This document shows positions 9,514 to 18,908 of a DNA stretch of 64,000 nucleotides, piece after piece. Position numbers and translations under genes: made by a program. Within the stretch, counting starts at the first letter, position 1. Every line of letters begins with the position of its first letter. Origin of the DNA: an uncultured Christensenella sp. (lineage in GTDB: Bacteria > Bacillota > Clostridia > Christensenellales > Pumilibacteraceae); contig CATLHE010000001.1 in NCBI GenBank assembly GCA_949948895.1, positions 186,001-250,000 on the forward strand. Reading direction: 5' to 3'. The notes under the pieces were generated by a model that was not told the DNA's origin, made no database searches, and was given only the letters and a program-made list of their open reading frames with translations.

Positions 9514-9562
9514 TTTTTAATTTTGAGTGTCAAACCTATCGATAGACGCATATATATACGTG

Positions 9563-10237
9563 ATGAAAAACGGATGTAGAGTGATCAAAAAGCGCGGCAG
9601 AAGAAAAAAGCTTATTGTCGCGCTTTTAATTATAGCGGCTGTCATTTCTGCCGTTTGTATATTCATTACCAAAAACGTCAATCCGATGATCATAACTATC
9701 TCAAACGAAAAAATACGCGCCGTAACTACGGAAGCCGTAAGCAGCGCCGTGACGGAAGTAATGAAAGATTGCGCCGACGAAGAGTTTTTGAAAGTCGTGC
9801 GCGACGACCAAAACAAAATAAGAGACGTCGAGCTCGACTCGGTGATGATAAGCGAGCTCGCGCAGAAAATAACGATAGCGGCACAGCGCAAAATAAACGA
9901 GATCGGTCAGGACGGCATAAAAATTCCCATAGGTTCGCTTAGCGGCGTTACTCTTTTTACCGGTCTCGGTCCCGACATAAACATCAAAATCTATCTTGTA
10001 GGCTCGACAAAAACTCAGATATATTCGGTGTTTACCGACTCGGGCATAAACCAGACTTTACATAGACTGTACTTTAATATCACGGGCTCGGTAGCGGTGG
10101 CTGTGCCCGGATTGCCGTCGACGGTAAATACTTCGACGCAAGTGCTCATGAGTGAAATGATAATAGTTGGCGACGTTCCGCCTACATATCTGAACGCGAC
10201 AAGCATAGGAGATATGCTCGACCTTGTAGTGGACTAG
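9563..10237 (+). CDS. yunB: YunB-like sporulation protein
   Basis: This 224-residue protein has a basic N-terminus, one transmembrane helix (about residues 16-38) and an extracytoplasmic domain. Features such as NEKIRAVTTEAVSSAV and the C-terminal MSEMIIVGDVPPTYL match the YunB/sporulation-membrane family, known in Bacillus as a sigma-E-controlled protein of unclear biochemical role. It lies just after spoVAE, fitting a sporulation role. An ATG at 9563 is chosen; a GTG at 9527 is possible. Neither has a clear ribosome-binding site. Confidence 0.8.
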   Translation: MKNGCRVIKKRGRRKKLIVALLIIAAVISAVCIFITKNVNPMIITISNEKIRAVTTEAVSSAVTEVMKDCADEEFLKVVRDDQNKIRDVELDSVMISELAQKITIAAQRKINEIGQDGIKIPIGSLSGVTLFTGLGPDINIKIYLVGSTKTQIYSVFTDSGINQTLHRLYFNITGSVAVAVPGLPSTVNTSTQVLMSEMIIVGDVPPTYLNATSIGDMLDLVVD

Positions 10238-10265
10238 CAAAATAACAAAAACTCGGTAAAAACGT

Positions 10266-10294
10266 TTGCTTTTAAAATAATACGGTGATATAAT
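10266..10294 (+). promoter_or_regulatory. Promoter of the pheST T-box operon
   Basis: TTGCTT (10266-10271) and TATAAT (10289-10294) are separated by an ideal 17 bases. Transcription from here would read the whole T-box leader before pheS. Confidence 0.85.
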
Positions 10295-10330
10295 GATTGT
10301 ATAAACGGTAATTATTTATCGTTGTCAGAT

Positions 10331-10535
10331 GCGTTTGAGCACGGCACAAGAAAAGCGCAAACAAAAGAGAGCCGCTCTCGGCTGAAAGGCGGCACGCGTT
10401 TAAATATTCACCGTGCGAGCACCGTTACTGAAAATTTGTAGGTAACGGCGTATGCCGCGTAACGAGCAGAAACGAGTTAAAATTCGGGTGGTACCGCGTT
10501 AACCACGCCCCGATCGTATCGGGGCGTTATTTTTT
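10331..10535 (+). promoter_or_regulatory. T-box riboswitch for tRNA-Phe
   Basis: The hallmark T-box sequence GGGTGGTACCGCG lies near 10485-10497, followed by a terminator. Stem I is visible: GCACGG (10339-10344) pairs with CCGTGC (10411-10416). The loop just before the closing arm carries TTC at 10407-10409, a phenylalanine codon, followed by A as expected for a specifier loop. Uncharged tRNA-Phe would pair with the specifier and the T-box, favour the antiterminator and allow pheST expression. Confidence 0.95.
10506..10535 (+). terminator. T-box regulatory terminator
   Basis: A nine-base-pair GC-rich stem (10506-10514 with 10518-10526), a three-base loop and a T-rich tail form the terminator that competes with the antiterminator containing GGTACCGCG. 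Confidence 0.92.
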
Positions 10536-10560
10536 GGAAGTAAACAAAACGGAGGGCGTT

Positions 10561-11574
10561 ATGGAATATAACGATATTTTGTCTGAGTTGCTTATAAAGA
10601 TCGAGGGCGTACAGTCCGATCGCGAGCTTGGCGAACTGAAAGCTTCGGTTTTCGGTAAAAACGGGATAATTACCGAGCTCATGAAATCCTTGAAGGATCT
10701 TCCGCCCGAACAAAAACCTCAAGCGGGTAAAGCCGTCAACGATCTACGCGTAGCGTTTACGGCGGCATGCGAAGAAAAAGAGAAAGAGCTTCACCGCAAA
10801 AAAATAGCCGACATGATCGACAGTGAAAGCCTCGATCTTTCTATAAATAAGCCTATCGGCTCGATCGGCGCGCTTCATCCGATAAATCAAATACGCAAAA
10901 AATTGACCGATTATTTTATTGCCAACGGTTATATCGTATATGACAGTCCGGAGATAGAGACCGATTATTATAACTTTCAGGCGCTGAATATTCCGCCCGA
11001 TCATCCCGCGCGCGACATGCAGGATACGTTTTTCATAGGCAATGGAATGCTGTTGCGCTCGCAAACTTCGAGCGGACAAGTTCGGCTCATGGAAAAGCAT
11101 AAGCCCCCGCTCAAAATGATCTGCCCGGGACGCGTTTTCAGAAACGACGACGACTCGACGCATTCGCCCGTGTTCCATCAAATGGAAGGGCTTGTAGTCG
11201 ATAAAAACGTAACGCTATGCGATCTGAAAGGCGCGCTCGAAGGCTTTGCCAAGTTTATTTTCGGCGATAAAACAACAATACGGTTCAGACCGAGTTACTT
11301 CCCGTTTACCGAGCCAAGCGTTGAGGTGGATGTTTCGTGCTTTAACTGCGGCGGCAGCGGGTGCAGAGTGTGCAAAAATACGGGATGGATAGAGATACTC
11401 GGCGCGGGCATGGTAAACCGAAAAGTCCTCGAAAATTGCAATATCGATCCCGACGAGTATCACGGGTTTGCTTTCGGATTGGGGCTTGACCGCGTGGCGA
11501 TGATACAGTACGGCATAAACGACATAAAACTCTTGTGGGAAAACGACGTTCGTTTCCTCAAACAATTCAGATAA
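10561..11574 (+). CDS. pheS: Phenylalanyl-tRNA synthetase alpha subunit
   Basis: This 337-residue class II synthetase catalytic subunit forms the alpha2-beta2 enzyme that charges tRNA-Phe. It has an N-terminal coiled coil (1-85), a motif 2 region (MICPGRVFRNDDDSTHSP) and motif 3 (FAFGLGLDRVAMIQYG). A cysteine cluster (CFNCGGSGCRVCKNTG) near residues 255-275 is a zinc-ribbon-like insertion also seen in some other bacterial PheS. The ATG at 10561 follows GGAGG. It is controlled by the upstream T-box and followed ten bases later by pheT. Confidence 0.98.
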   Translation: MEYNDILSELLIKIEGVQSDRELGELKASVFGKNGIITELMKSLKDLPPEQKPQAGKAVNDLRVAFTAACEEKEKELHRKKIADMIDSESLDLSINKPIGSIGALHPINQIRKKLTDYFIANGYIVYDSPEIETDYYNFQALNIPPDHPARDMQDTFFIGNGMLLRSQTSSGQVRLMEKHKPPLKMICPGRVFRNDDDSTHSPVFHQMEGLVVDKNVTLCDLKGALEGFAKFIFGDKTTIRFRPSYFPFTEPSVEVDVSCFNCGGSGCRVCKNTGWIEILGAGMVNRKVLENCNIDPDEYHGFAFGLGLDRVAMIQYGINDIKLLWENDVRFLKQFR

Positions 11575-11584
11575 GGAGATAATC

Positions 11585-13945
11585 ATGAAATTACCGCTTA
11601 GTTGGCTTAATGAATATGTTGATATTACTGGTATTTCCCCGCAAGAGCTTTCCGATAAACTTTTGTCTATAGGTTTCGAGGTAGAAGAGATCATAGAACC
11701 GCGCGACGATATCAAAGGCGTGGTCGTAGGCAGAGTGGACTCTATCGTCAGACACGAAAATTCGGACAAGCTTTGGATATGCCAAATCGATTTGGGCGAT
11801 AGATCGGTGCAGATCGTTACGGGCGCGCAAAACGTTAAACAGGGCGATCTTGTGCCCGTAGCTACCGTTGGTGCCGAACTCCCCGGCGGGAAAAAATTAG
11901 CGGCGGCAAAACTGCGCGGCGTGGACAGTTTCGGTATGCTTTGTTCGGGCGGCGAGCTGTGCGTCGACGACGACGTAGTGGAAGGCGCGAGCGTTGACGG
12001 AATACTCATCCTCCCCAAAGACAGCGTAGTCGGTGATGATATCATGCACTCTTTGGGTACAGACGATACGGTTTTGGACGTTTCCATTACGGCAAATCGA
12101 CCCGACTGTCAAGCCATCGTCAATTTGGCGCGAGAGATAGCTATATTATTGAATAAGCCGTTTAAAATGCCCAAACTCAGCTATAAGACTGTAGAGCATG
12201 CGGCTATCCACAACGTAAAAATCACAGACAAAGAGCGTTGCAGTAGGTATATAGGGCGTATGATAGGCGACGTCAAGATCGAGAAGTCGCCCAAATGGAT
12301 ACGCGACAGATTGCGCATGTGCGGACTGCGCCCCATAAACAATCTTGTCGATATAACCAACTACGTTCTTTTGGAGATAGGTCAGCCTCTTCATGCATTT
12401 GACAATAAATTTATAGACGGCGCCATCAACGTAAGAAGCGGCGCTTCTGGTGAAAAGATCACGGCGCTCGACGGTAAAGAATACGACGTCGACGGTGTTC
12501 TTATTATTGCCGACGACAGTAAGCCGCTTGCCATAGCGGGCATTATGGGCGGCGAGTATACGGGGATCTTCCCCGATACCGAAACGGTATTTTTGGAAGC
12601 CGCAAGGTTTGAACGCAGTAATATACGCAGGACCTCGAGAAAGATAGGACTTCGGTCCGATTCGTCGTCGCGTTTCGAGAAGGGCGTCGATTGGCAATCT
12701 GTAAAACTCGGGTCCGACCGCGCGCTTGCGCTTATCGACAAGCTCGGGTGCGGTATTATTTATGATTGCGTAGTAGAAGATCATGCCGCAGTTCCGCAAG
12801 AAAAGGTCATAAGAACAACGCAAAAAGAGATATGCTCGCTTCTCGGGATAGATATCGATAAAAAAGTAATAGTTTCCATTCTTAAAAAGCAAGGGATATC
12901 CGTTAAGTCTGAGGGTAAAACTCTTGTTTGCACGGTCCCGCTCGTTCGTGAAGATATAGACGGGTATGCCGATCTAGCCGAAGACGTTATGCGTTTTTAC
13001 GGATATGACAATATCGTTTCCACGCATTCGGAAAACACGCATCAAACAAACGGCGGCATGAATACGCATGATATCAATTGCGAAGCGTTAAAATCGCGGT
13101 TAATGGCGCTCGGTGCGGATGAAATACTTAATTACTCGTTTATTTCACCCGAGGCGTCGGATAGCATATTGCTTGAAAACAAAGACCAAATAGTAATAAA
13201 AAATCCGCTCAGCCGCGATATATCGGTTATGCGCACGCAGTTAGTCTCGTCGATGCTCGTATCGATCTCGCGCAACTGCGCCAGAAAAAACAGCGTTATG
13301 CGCTTTTTTGAGCTTGGAAAAGTTTTTATACCCGATAAGCTTCCGCTCGAAAAACTGCCCGACGAGCGCGACGTTTTGTGCATAGGCATTTGCAATGATG
13401 GCGATTTTTACGACATTAAAGCGATAGTCGGCGAGGTGGCTAAGTTATTCGGCGCAAAATTCGATCTTACTCCGTCTGCTGTGCCGTACCTTCATCCAAA
13501 GCAGTCTCTGCATATCGAGGGCGAAGGAATACGCGGTGATTTCGGTAAAGTTCATCCTCTCGTATGCGAGAATTACGATCTGCCGTCCGAGGTATATGTT
13601 GCGCATATCGACGTTGCGGAAGCTTTGCGTAAGCCTATAGGCAACGTGGTATTCAAGCCGATCTCGAAATTACAGCCCGTCGACCGCGATCTTGCGCTCA
13701 TTGTAGAGCGCGACGTGCGCGTCGGCGACATGCTGGACTCCGTATATGCGGTAAGTCCGTTTGTGTCCAACGTCAAGCTGTTTGATATTTATTCGGGAGA
13801 GCAGATACCTCAAGGCTATAAAAGCGTAGCGTTCTCGGTGCGTTTGCAACCGGAAGCAGCTACGTTTTCGGATAACGACATCAAGAAGATAATAAACGAT
13901 ATAATCGCGGAAGCCGAAAAAACGTTCGGAGCAAAATTGCGTTGA
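11585..13945 (+). CDS. pheT: Phenylalanyl-tRNA synthetase beta subunit
   Basis: This 786-residue partner of PheS has an N-terminal EMAP/tRNA-binding domain (about 40-150), a B3/B4 editing domain (about 200-390), a B5 domain (about 400-475), a catalytic-like core and a C-terminal ferredoxin-fold anticodon-binding domain (about 690-785). Length and order are typical. A ribosome-binding site (AAGGAG) precedes the ATG. The stop TGA overlaps the start of the downstream U32-family gene. Confidence 0.98.
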   Translation: MKLPLSWLNEYVDITGISPQELSDKLLSIGFEVEEIIEPRDDIKGVVVGRVDSIVRHENSDKLWICQIDLGDRSVQIVTGAQNVKQGDLVPVATVGAELPGGKKLAAAKLRGVDSFGMLCSGGELCVDDDVVEGASVDGILILPKDSVVGDDIMHSLGTDDTVLDVSITANRPDCQAIVNLAREIAILLNKPFKMPKLSYKTVEHAAIHNVKITDKERCSRYIGRMIGDVKIEKSPKWIRDRLRMCGLRPINNLVDITNYVLLEIGQPLHAFDNKFIDGAINVRSGASGEKITALDGKEYDVDGVLIIADDSKPLAIAGIMGGEYTGIFPDTETVFLEAARFERSNIRRTSRKIGLRSDSSSRFEKGVDWQSVKLGSDRALALIDKLGCGIIYDCVVEDHAAVPQEKVIRTTQKEICSLLGIDIDKKVIVSILKKQGISVKSEGKTLVCTVPLVREDIDGYADLAEDVMRFYGYDNIVSTHSENTHQTNGGMNTHDINCEALKSRLMALGADEILNYSFISPEASDSILLENKDQIVIKNPLSRDISVMRTQLVSSMLVSISRNCARKNSVMRFFELGKVFIPDKLPLEKLPDERDVLCIGICNDGDFYDIKAIVGEVAKLFGAKFDLTPSAVPYLHPKQSLHIEGEGIRGDFGKVHPLVCENYDLPSEVYVAHIDVAEALRKPIGNVVFKPISKLQPVDRDLALIVERDVRVGDMLDSVYAVSPFVSNVKLFDIYSGEQIPQGYKSVAFSVRLQPEAATFSDNDIKKIINDIIAEAEKTFGAKLR

Positions 13946-16065
13946 TGGAGATAGTTGCGCCTGCGGGATCCGAATCGGGACTTCGCGCCGCGGTCAACGC
14001 CGGCGCGGGCGCGGTATACCTCGGTTTACCGCTTTTCGGCGCGCGCGCAAAAGCGGATAACTTCACGCTCGATAAGTTAAAAGCAAATATCGATCACGCG
14101 CATGTTTTTGGTACGCGCGTATTTGTTACGCTCAATACGCTTATCAAGGACAGTGAGATCGATAAAGCAATCGAATATGCGCGGCACGCTTACGATTGCG
14201 GCGCGGATGCCGTGATAGTTCAGGACTTGCGTTTTATAAAAAGATTAAAGCGCGAGTTACCCGATTTGCCTCTTCATGCAAGCACGCAGATGGGCGTTCA
14301 TAACGCGTTGGGTGCAAAAACTCTATTGGATATGGGTTTCAAACGCGCGGTGCTTGCGCGCGAAACGTTGTCGGAGGACATAGCGCGAATAAAGGAAACG
14401 GGTATCGAAGTCGAGTTTTTTGTTCAGGGCGCGCTGTGCGTGTGTTTTTCGGGGAATTGCTATTTTTCGTCGCTAGCATCGTCTTATAGCGGAAATCGCG
14501 GAAAGTGCATGCAGTTATGCCGTAAAAAATACGGTTTCGGCGGCGAGCTCGGGTATTTTTTGTCGGCAAAAGATATATGCCTTTACGACAAGCTGAGTAT
14601 TCTTAACGAGCTCGGCGTGGATGCGGTTAAAATAGAAGGGCGCATGCGCTCCGACGAATACGTATCGCAAGCGGTAAGCGTATACGGCTCTGAAATGTCT
14701 GTTCCCGACGCCGTAAAAGCGCTTAAAGAGGTGTTTAACCGCGGAGACTATTGTTCCGCATACTTGACAAAAAACGCTCAGTTTGACGTCATTTATTCTA
14801 AATCACAGTCCAATATCGGCACGCATATAGGCAGGATATCAAAAAACGACAGGCGTAAAGTTGTAGTCGGCGGTTTTTCGCCGTCGCCGGGCGACGGCTT
14901 CAAGATTATGCGCGACGGTTTGGAGATAGGCGGCGCTCACGAAAAAGACGGAAGTATCGTTGCCGACTGCGAGTTTGCGGCGGGAGACGAATTGCGTCGC
15001 ACATATAACGGCGCGCTTGCAAAGACCCTAGCGTCACGCACAAGAAATATCCCTATCGCTGTTAACGTTATACTTGGGCAAGGGGAGCTGCCAATAGTCG
15101 AAATGTCCGCGGACGGCGTAAGTGTTTCTGTAAACGGCGACGAGAAATTGCAACCGTCGGTTACGAGAGCGCTCGGCGCGGACGACGTGGTTAAGGCTTT
15201 TAACAAAGTGGCGGAATTTCCGTTTATGCCGAGCGTGTCCGTCGATATGAAGAATAATGTGTTCATGCCCATCTCGGTTCTTAACGGGCTTCGCCGTAAG
15301 GCTTTCGCCCAAATGTATGACTTTCTTGCGGAACGCGGCGCGCCAAAGCGCATAAATCAACCGCCGTTTGCTTTGAAGTTTAATGAGTTTGACGGAAAAG
15401 GCATAATGTTGATGGTCGAGCGCGCCGATCAAATCACACGCGAAATAGATAATCTTGTCGATTTTATCGTGCTCGATCCTTGCGATTATTCAGACTTTGA
15501 CATCCCGAACACTTCAAAACCGATACTTCTTAATATGCCTATAACTTCGCGCGGTGATGACCATGAGGTATTAAAAAGAGCCGTAGTCCGCGACGGAATA
15601 TACGGAATAGTCTCGAACAATCCGTATTCACTTACGATGACCGATAAACCTACGATATTGGGAATCGGACACAACATAATAGGCGACTGCGAATACCCGC
15701 ATATCAGATCGATAGAAGCGGATCAAGTTGCGTCAAATAACGGATTTACGTACGTTTACGGAAACGCGCCGTTGATGACGCTGTGCCATTGTCCGTACGG
15801 GAAGTGTATCGACTGTAAAGGCGACGACGTTATGACCGATGAAGCGGGCAGAAAATTCAGACTGCGCCGCTACAAAACCTCGCACTGTTATTGGCAGATG
15901 TTGAACTGCGTGCCGCATGATCTTTTTACAAACTCAAAAATCGAGTTCAAAAACAAATTTTATGATTGTAAGGGATTATCTGCCCGCGATATAGTCAAAA
16001 TATTAAACGGTGAGCGGTGCGGCGACGGCTTTACGCGCGGAAACATAAACAAAGGCTTAAAATAA
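13945..16065 (+). CDS. U32-family (RlhA/TrhP-like) RNA modification protein
   Basis: This 706-residue protein opens with MEIVAPAGSESGLRAAV, the U32 signature of a TIM-barrel-like domain. The cysteine cluster around residues 168-195 (CVCFSGNCY, then CMQLC) fits a predicted iron-sulfur site. A second cysteine-rich segment occurs near 610-650 (CHCPYGKCIDC). U32 proteins were first called collagenases, but characterised bacterial members hydroxylate tRNA or 23S rRNA. This long form with a C-terminal extension most resembles the RlhA class. The start is the ATG overlapping the pheT TGA, implying coupling; mutS2 starts one base after the stop. The exact RNA target is not determinable here. Confidence 0.85.
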   Translation: MEIVAPAGSESGLRAAVNAGAGAVYLGLPLFGARAKADNFTLDKLKANIDHAHVFGTRVFVTLNTLIKDSEIDKAIEYARHAYDCGADAVIVQDLRFIKRLKRELPDLPLHASTQMGVHNALGAKTLLDMGFKRAVLARETLSEDIARIKETGIEVEFFVQGALCVCFSGNCYFSSLASSYSGNRGKCMQLCRKKYGFGGELGYFLSAKDICLYDKLSILNELGVDAVKIEGRMRSDEYVSQAVSVYGSEMSVPDAVKALKEVFNRGDYCSAYLTKNAQFDVIYSKSQSNIGTHIGRISKNDRRKVVVGGFSPSPGDGFKIMRDGLEIGGAHEKDGSIVADCEFAAGDELRRTYNGALAKTLASRTRNIPIAVNVILGQGELPIVEMSADGVSVSVNGDEKLQPSVTRALGADDVVKAFNKVAEFPFMPSVSVDMKNNVFMPISVLNGLRRKAFAQMYDFLAERGAPKRINQPPFALKFNEFDGKGIMLMVERADQITREIDNLVDFIVLDPCDYSDFDIPNTSKPILLNMPITSRGDDHEVLKRAVVRDGIYGIVSNNPYSLTMTDKPTILGIGHNIIGDCEYPHIRSIEADQVASNNGFTYVYGNAPLMTLCHCPYGKCIDCKGDDVMTDEAGRKFRLRRYKTSHCYWQMLNCVPHDLFTNSKIEFKNKFYDCKGLSARDIVKILNGERCGDGFTRGNINKGLK

Positions 16066-16066
16066 T

Positions 16067-18391
16067 ATGGATCAATTATACAAAAACCTCGAATTCGACA
16101 TTATCTTGGAAAAGATATCCGAGCTTGCTTCGTCGTCGGTTGTTGCGTCGGAAATTTTGGCGACCAAACCGACGGTGTATATCGACGACGCAAAAAAATT
16201 ATTGGCACAAACGTCGGACGCGTTGTATATTCTGGCGTCTAAACGCCCATCACTTGCTTTTGACGACGTTTTGCCAATAGTGACAAAAGCGCGTATAGGC
16301 GCGGTTGTGCAACCGTATGAATTTTTGGCGATAGGGCGTTCGATATCTGCGTTGCGTTCTTTAAAAGATTGCGTGGAAAGCTCGGACGGCTGTGATTCTC
16401 TTAAAGACATCACTGCTTGGGTAAGACCTTGCGATGATCTGAAATCCGCCATAGACAGTTCTATCGAGAACGAAACAGACTTAAAAGACAGCGCAAGCGA
16501 AAAGCTATATACTATAAGAAAAGCTATCAAAAGAGCAAATTCGAGACTAAAAGAACGGCTTGATTCGCTGACGCGGCAGAGCGAAATAAGTAAATATCTG
16601 CAAGATAATATCGTCACGATACGCGACGGCAGGTACGTGGTGCCGGTGCGCGCCGAGTATCGCTCAAGCGTAAAGGGGTTGGTGCACGACGTGTCCGCAA
16701 CGGGCGCGACGGTGTTTATCGAACCTTTCGCGGTAGTAGAGGCAAATAACGAACTTAAAACACTGAAAACCGAAGAAGCGATAGAAGTCGAGCGTATACT
16801 TGTCGAGCTCGGTAAAACCGTCGTGGCAAACGCCGACGGTTTGTCGGAAGGTCAGCGGGTATTGACGGAGTGCGGAGCCATATTCGCAAAAGCCGAGTTC
16901 GCGAAAAAAACGGACGCTTATGCGCCTATACTCAACGAAAACGGCAGAATAGTGCTTAACGGCGCCAGACATCCGCTTATAGCATCCGATTCGGTGGTGC
17001 CCGTCGATATTAAATTAAACGGAGAAAAGCATATACTTCTTATTTCCGGACCGAACACAGGCGGTAAGACCGTCGCACTCAAAACCGTTGGACTGTTTGC
17101 TCTTATGGCGGCGAGCGGAATATTTCTGCCCACGCACGACGGAAGCGAGATATGTATTTTTGAAAGTATATATTGCGATATCGGGGATTCTCAGAGCATA
17201 TCGCAGTCGTTGAGCACGTTTTCGGCGCACGTGAAAAACCTCGCGACAATTACTTCGGCAATGACCGACCGATCGCTCGTGCTGTTGGACGAAGTGGGCG
17301 ACGGCACCGATCCCGACGAGGGCGCGGCGCTCGCCGTTGCCGTAATTAAAAAGATACTTCGAGAGCGCGCTACATCAGTCATAACGACCCATTTTAACTC
17401 CGTAAAAGAGTTTGCCATCGAATGTCAAGGCATAGAAAACGCTTGCATGCAGTTTGATAATATCAATTTCAGACCGACCTACAAATTGCTCACGGGCGTG
17501 TCTGGGTCGAGTTATGCGCTAGAAATAGCCGAGAAATTGGGGCTCGACAGTCAAATAGTTTCGGATGCGAAAGCCGCTTTATCGGGAGAAAAGATCGCGT
17601 TTGACAAAGTCTTGCGCGAAGCAGAAAAAATGCGCAACAAAGCGAGCGACGAGCTTCAAAAGACGGAAGAACTGCGCGCGCGTGCATCCGCAGATGCTAT
17701 CGAAAGCGCCAAACTGAAAGCCGAATATGAAAGAAAGCTGGCAGATATAAACGACAAATCCCGTGATCTTATCAAGCGTTATGCCGCCGAGTACGCAGAA
17801 AAAGCGGAAGAACTGATCGACGAGATCAAAGAAAACCTCAAAAGATCGGACGAAGCGGCGTTGTTTGCTGCGCGTAAGACAGCGGCAAAAATATCTCAAG
17901 CCGTGCCTTCCGACCCCAAAAAACCGCAAAAATCAAGCGCACCGCCCAAGCCCGACGAACTGTCGGACGGCGTTAGAGTGTTTGTTTCGGGCTTGGAAAA
18001 AGAGGGCATAGTAGTAGGTAATCCTAGAGGGAATAAAGCGATCGTAGCAATAGGACAGATAAAAACAGAAATACCTATCTCGTCGCTTACCGTTATATCG
18101 GAAAAGAATGCGCGCACAGAATTAGCCAATAACGATAGCCGCGTGTCCGAGCCTGTCAATAGAGAACTCATGCTATTGGGGCTCACCGTCAGCGAAGCGA
18201 TAGAGGAGATAGACAGAGCACTTTACGACATACCGCCGCACAGCACTTTGCGGATAGTCCACGGAAAGGGCACGGGCGCTTTGGGAAAGGGCGTTCAAGC
18301 GTATCTGAAAAAATGCTCGCGCATAAAAAAATACCGTTACGGCGGGTACGGCGAGGGTGATTCCGGCGTGACGATAGCCGAGATAAAATAG
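16067..18391 (+). CDS. mutS2: MutS2 family protein (ribosome-collision / recombination factor)
   Basis: This 774-residue MutS-related ATPase lacks the mismatch-recognition domain. It has Walker A (ISGPNTGGKTVALK), Walker B (LVLLDEVGDGTDPDEG), a long coiled coil (about 520-620) and a C-terminal Smr domain ending with HGKGTGALGKGV. MutS2 has been linked to suppression of recombination and rescue of collided ribosomes. The usual LDLRG motif at the start of the Smr domain reads LMLLG here, so two residues linked to nuclease activity are missing. It belongs to the pheST-U32-mutS2 cluster. Confidence 0.95.
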   Translation: MDQLYKNLEFDIILEKISELASSSVVASEILATKPTVYIDDAKKLLAQTSDALYILASKRPSLAFDDVLPIVTKARIGAVVQPYEFLAIGRSISALRSLKDCVESSDGCDSLKDITAWVRPCDDLKSAIDSSIENETDLKDSASEKLYTIRKAIKRANSRLKERLDSLTRQSEISKYLQDNIVTIRDGRYVVPVRAEYRSSVKGLVHDVSATGATVFIEPFAVVEANNELKTLKTEEAIEVERILVELGKTVVANADGLSEGQRVLTECGAIFAKAEFAKKTDAYAPILNENGRIVLNGARHPLIASDSVVPVDIKLNGEKHILLISGPNTGGKTVALKTVGLFALMAASGIFLPTHDGSEICIFESIYCDIGDSQSISQSLSTFSAHVKNLATITSAMTDRSLVLLDEVGDGTDPDEGAALAVAVIKKILRERATSVITTHFNSVKEFAIECQGIENACMQFDNINFRPTYKLLTGVSGSSYALEIAEKLGLDSQIVSDAKAALSGEKIAFDKVLREAEKMRNKASDELQKTEELRARASADAIESAKLKAEYERKLADINDKSRDLIKRYAAEYAEKAEELIDEIKENLKRSDEAALFAARKTAAKISQAVPSDPKKPQKSSAPPKPDELSDGVRVFVSGLEKEGIVVGNPRGNKAIVAIGQIKTEIPISSLTVISEKNARTELANNDSRVSEPVNRELMLLGLTVSEAIEEIDRALYDIPPHSTLRIVHGKGTGALGKGVQAYLKKCSRIKKYRYGGYGEGDSGVTIAEIK

Positions 18392-18408
18392 CTGTCGGAT
18401 AGATATTT

Positions 18409-18433
18409 AAAAACTAAATTATACAGTAGTTTT
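18409..18433. terminator. Possible bidirectional terminator between convergent genes
   Basis: AAAACTA (18410-18416) pairs with TAGTTTT (18427-18433) in the 40-base gap between mutS2 and the convergent minus-strand gene. Runs of A and T on either side would suit termination in both directions, but the stem is short and AT-rich. Confidence 0.45.
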
Positions 18434-18908
18434 ATTTATATCGCGGTAATTCATTCGGGTTGTATTCGGCATAACCGTATGCCTGCATGAATATCTCGTT
18501 GTCGTTTAAGCGGTCGCCGTACTCGTTTACCGTATAAAGCGAAATCGCGTAAACTATTAAATTCGCAAGGCGCATCTCCGAATTTTTCAATTTGTCGTAA
18601 TCTTTGACTACCGATCTTGCATGAGAGTCAAATTTGTCTTCGATAGCGATAAATGCGCTTTCCACCGAAGTGTAGAAAGATTTATTGGCGCGTTTGATGC
18701 ATCTGATTATCTCGTCTGCCGAAGTCTCGGTAATTTTATCGTTCAGCAATATATTAAGGGTAACGCAGTCGGTGAGAAGTCTGCTCGTCATGTACTGTGC
18801 GCTACGAAAAAGTATCGACACGGCGCGTTCTACATACGAGCGGAACGCCGTACCGACGGCGGCATCCGATAGCTTTAACAGTGTTTCGTCCGAAATTTGT
18901 GCTTTCAT
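18432..18908 (-). CDS. Conserved-looking helical protein of unknown function
   Basis: This 158-residue protein appears entirely alpha-helical and soluble, with no signal peptide or membrane helix. I do not recognise its family. Its start codon ATG (18906-18908) overlaps the tmcAL stop by four bases (ATGA), so it is translationally coupled to tmcAL and likely co-transcribed. An upstream in-frame extension was rejected because it lies inside tmcAL. Proximity suggests, but does not show, a link to tRNA modification. Confidence 0.75.
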   Translation of the reverse strand: MKAQISDETLLKLSDAAVGTAFRSYVERAVSILFRSAQYMTSRLLTDCVTLNILLNDKITETSADEIIRCIKRANKSFYTSVESAFIAIEDKFDSHARSVVKDYDKLKNSEMRLANLIVYAISLYTVNEYGDRLNDNEIFMQAYGYAEYNPNELPRYK

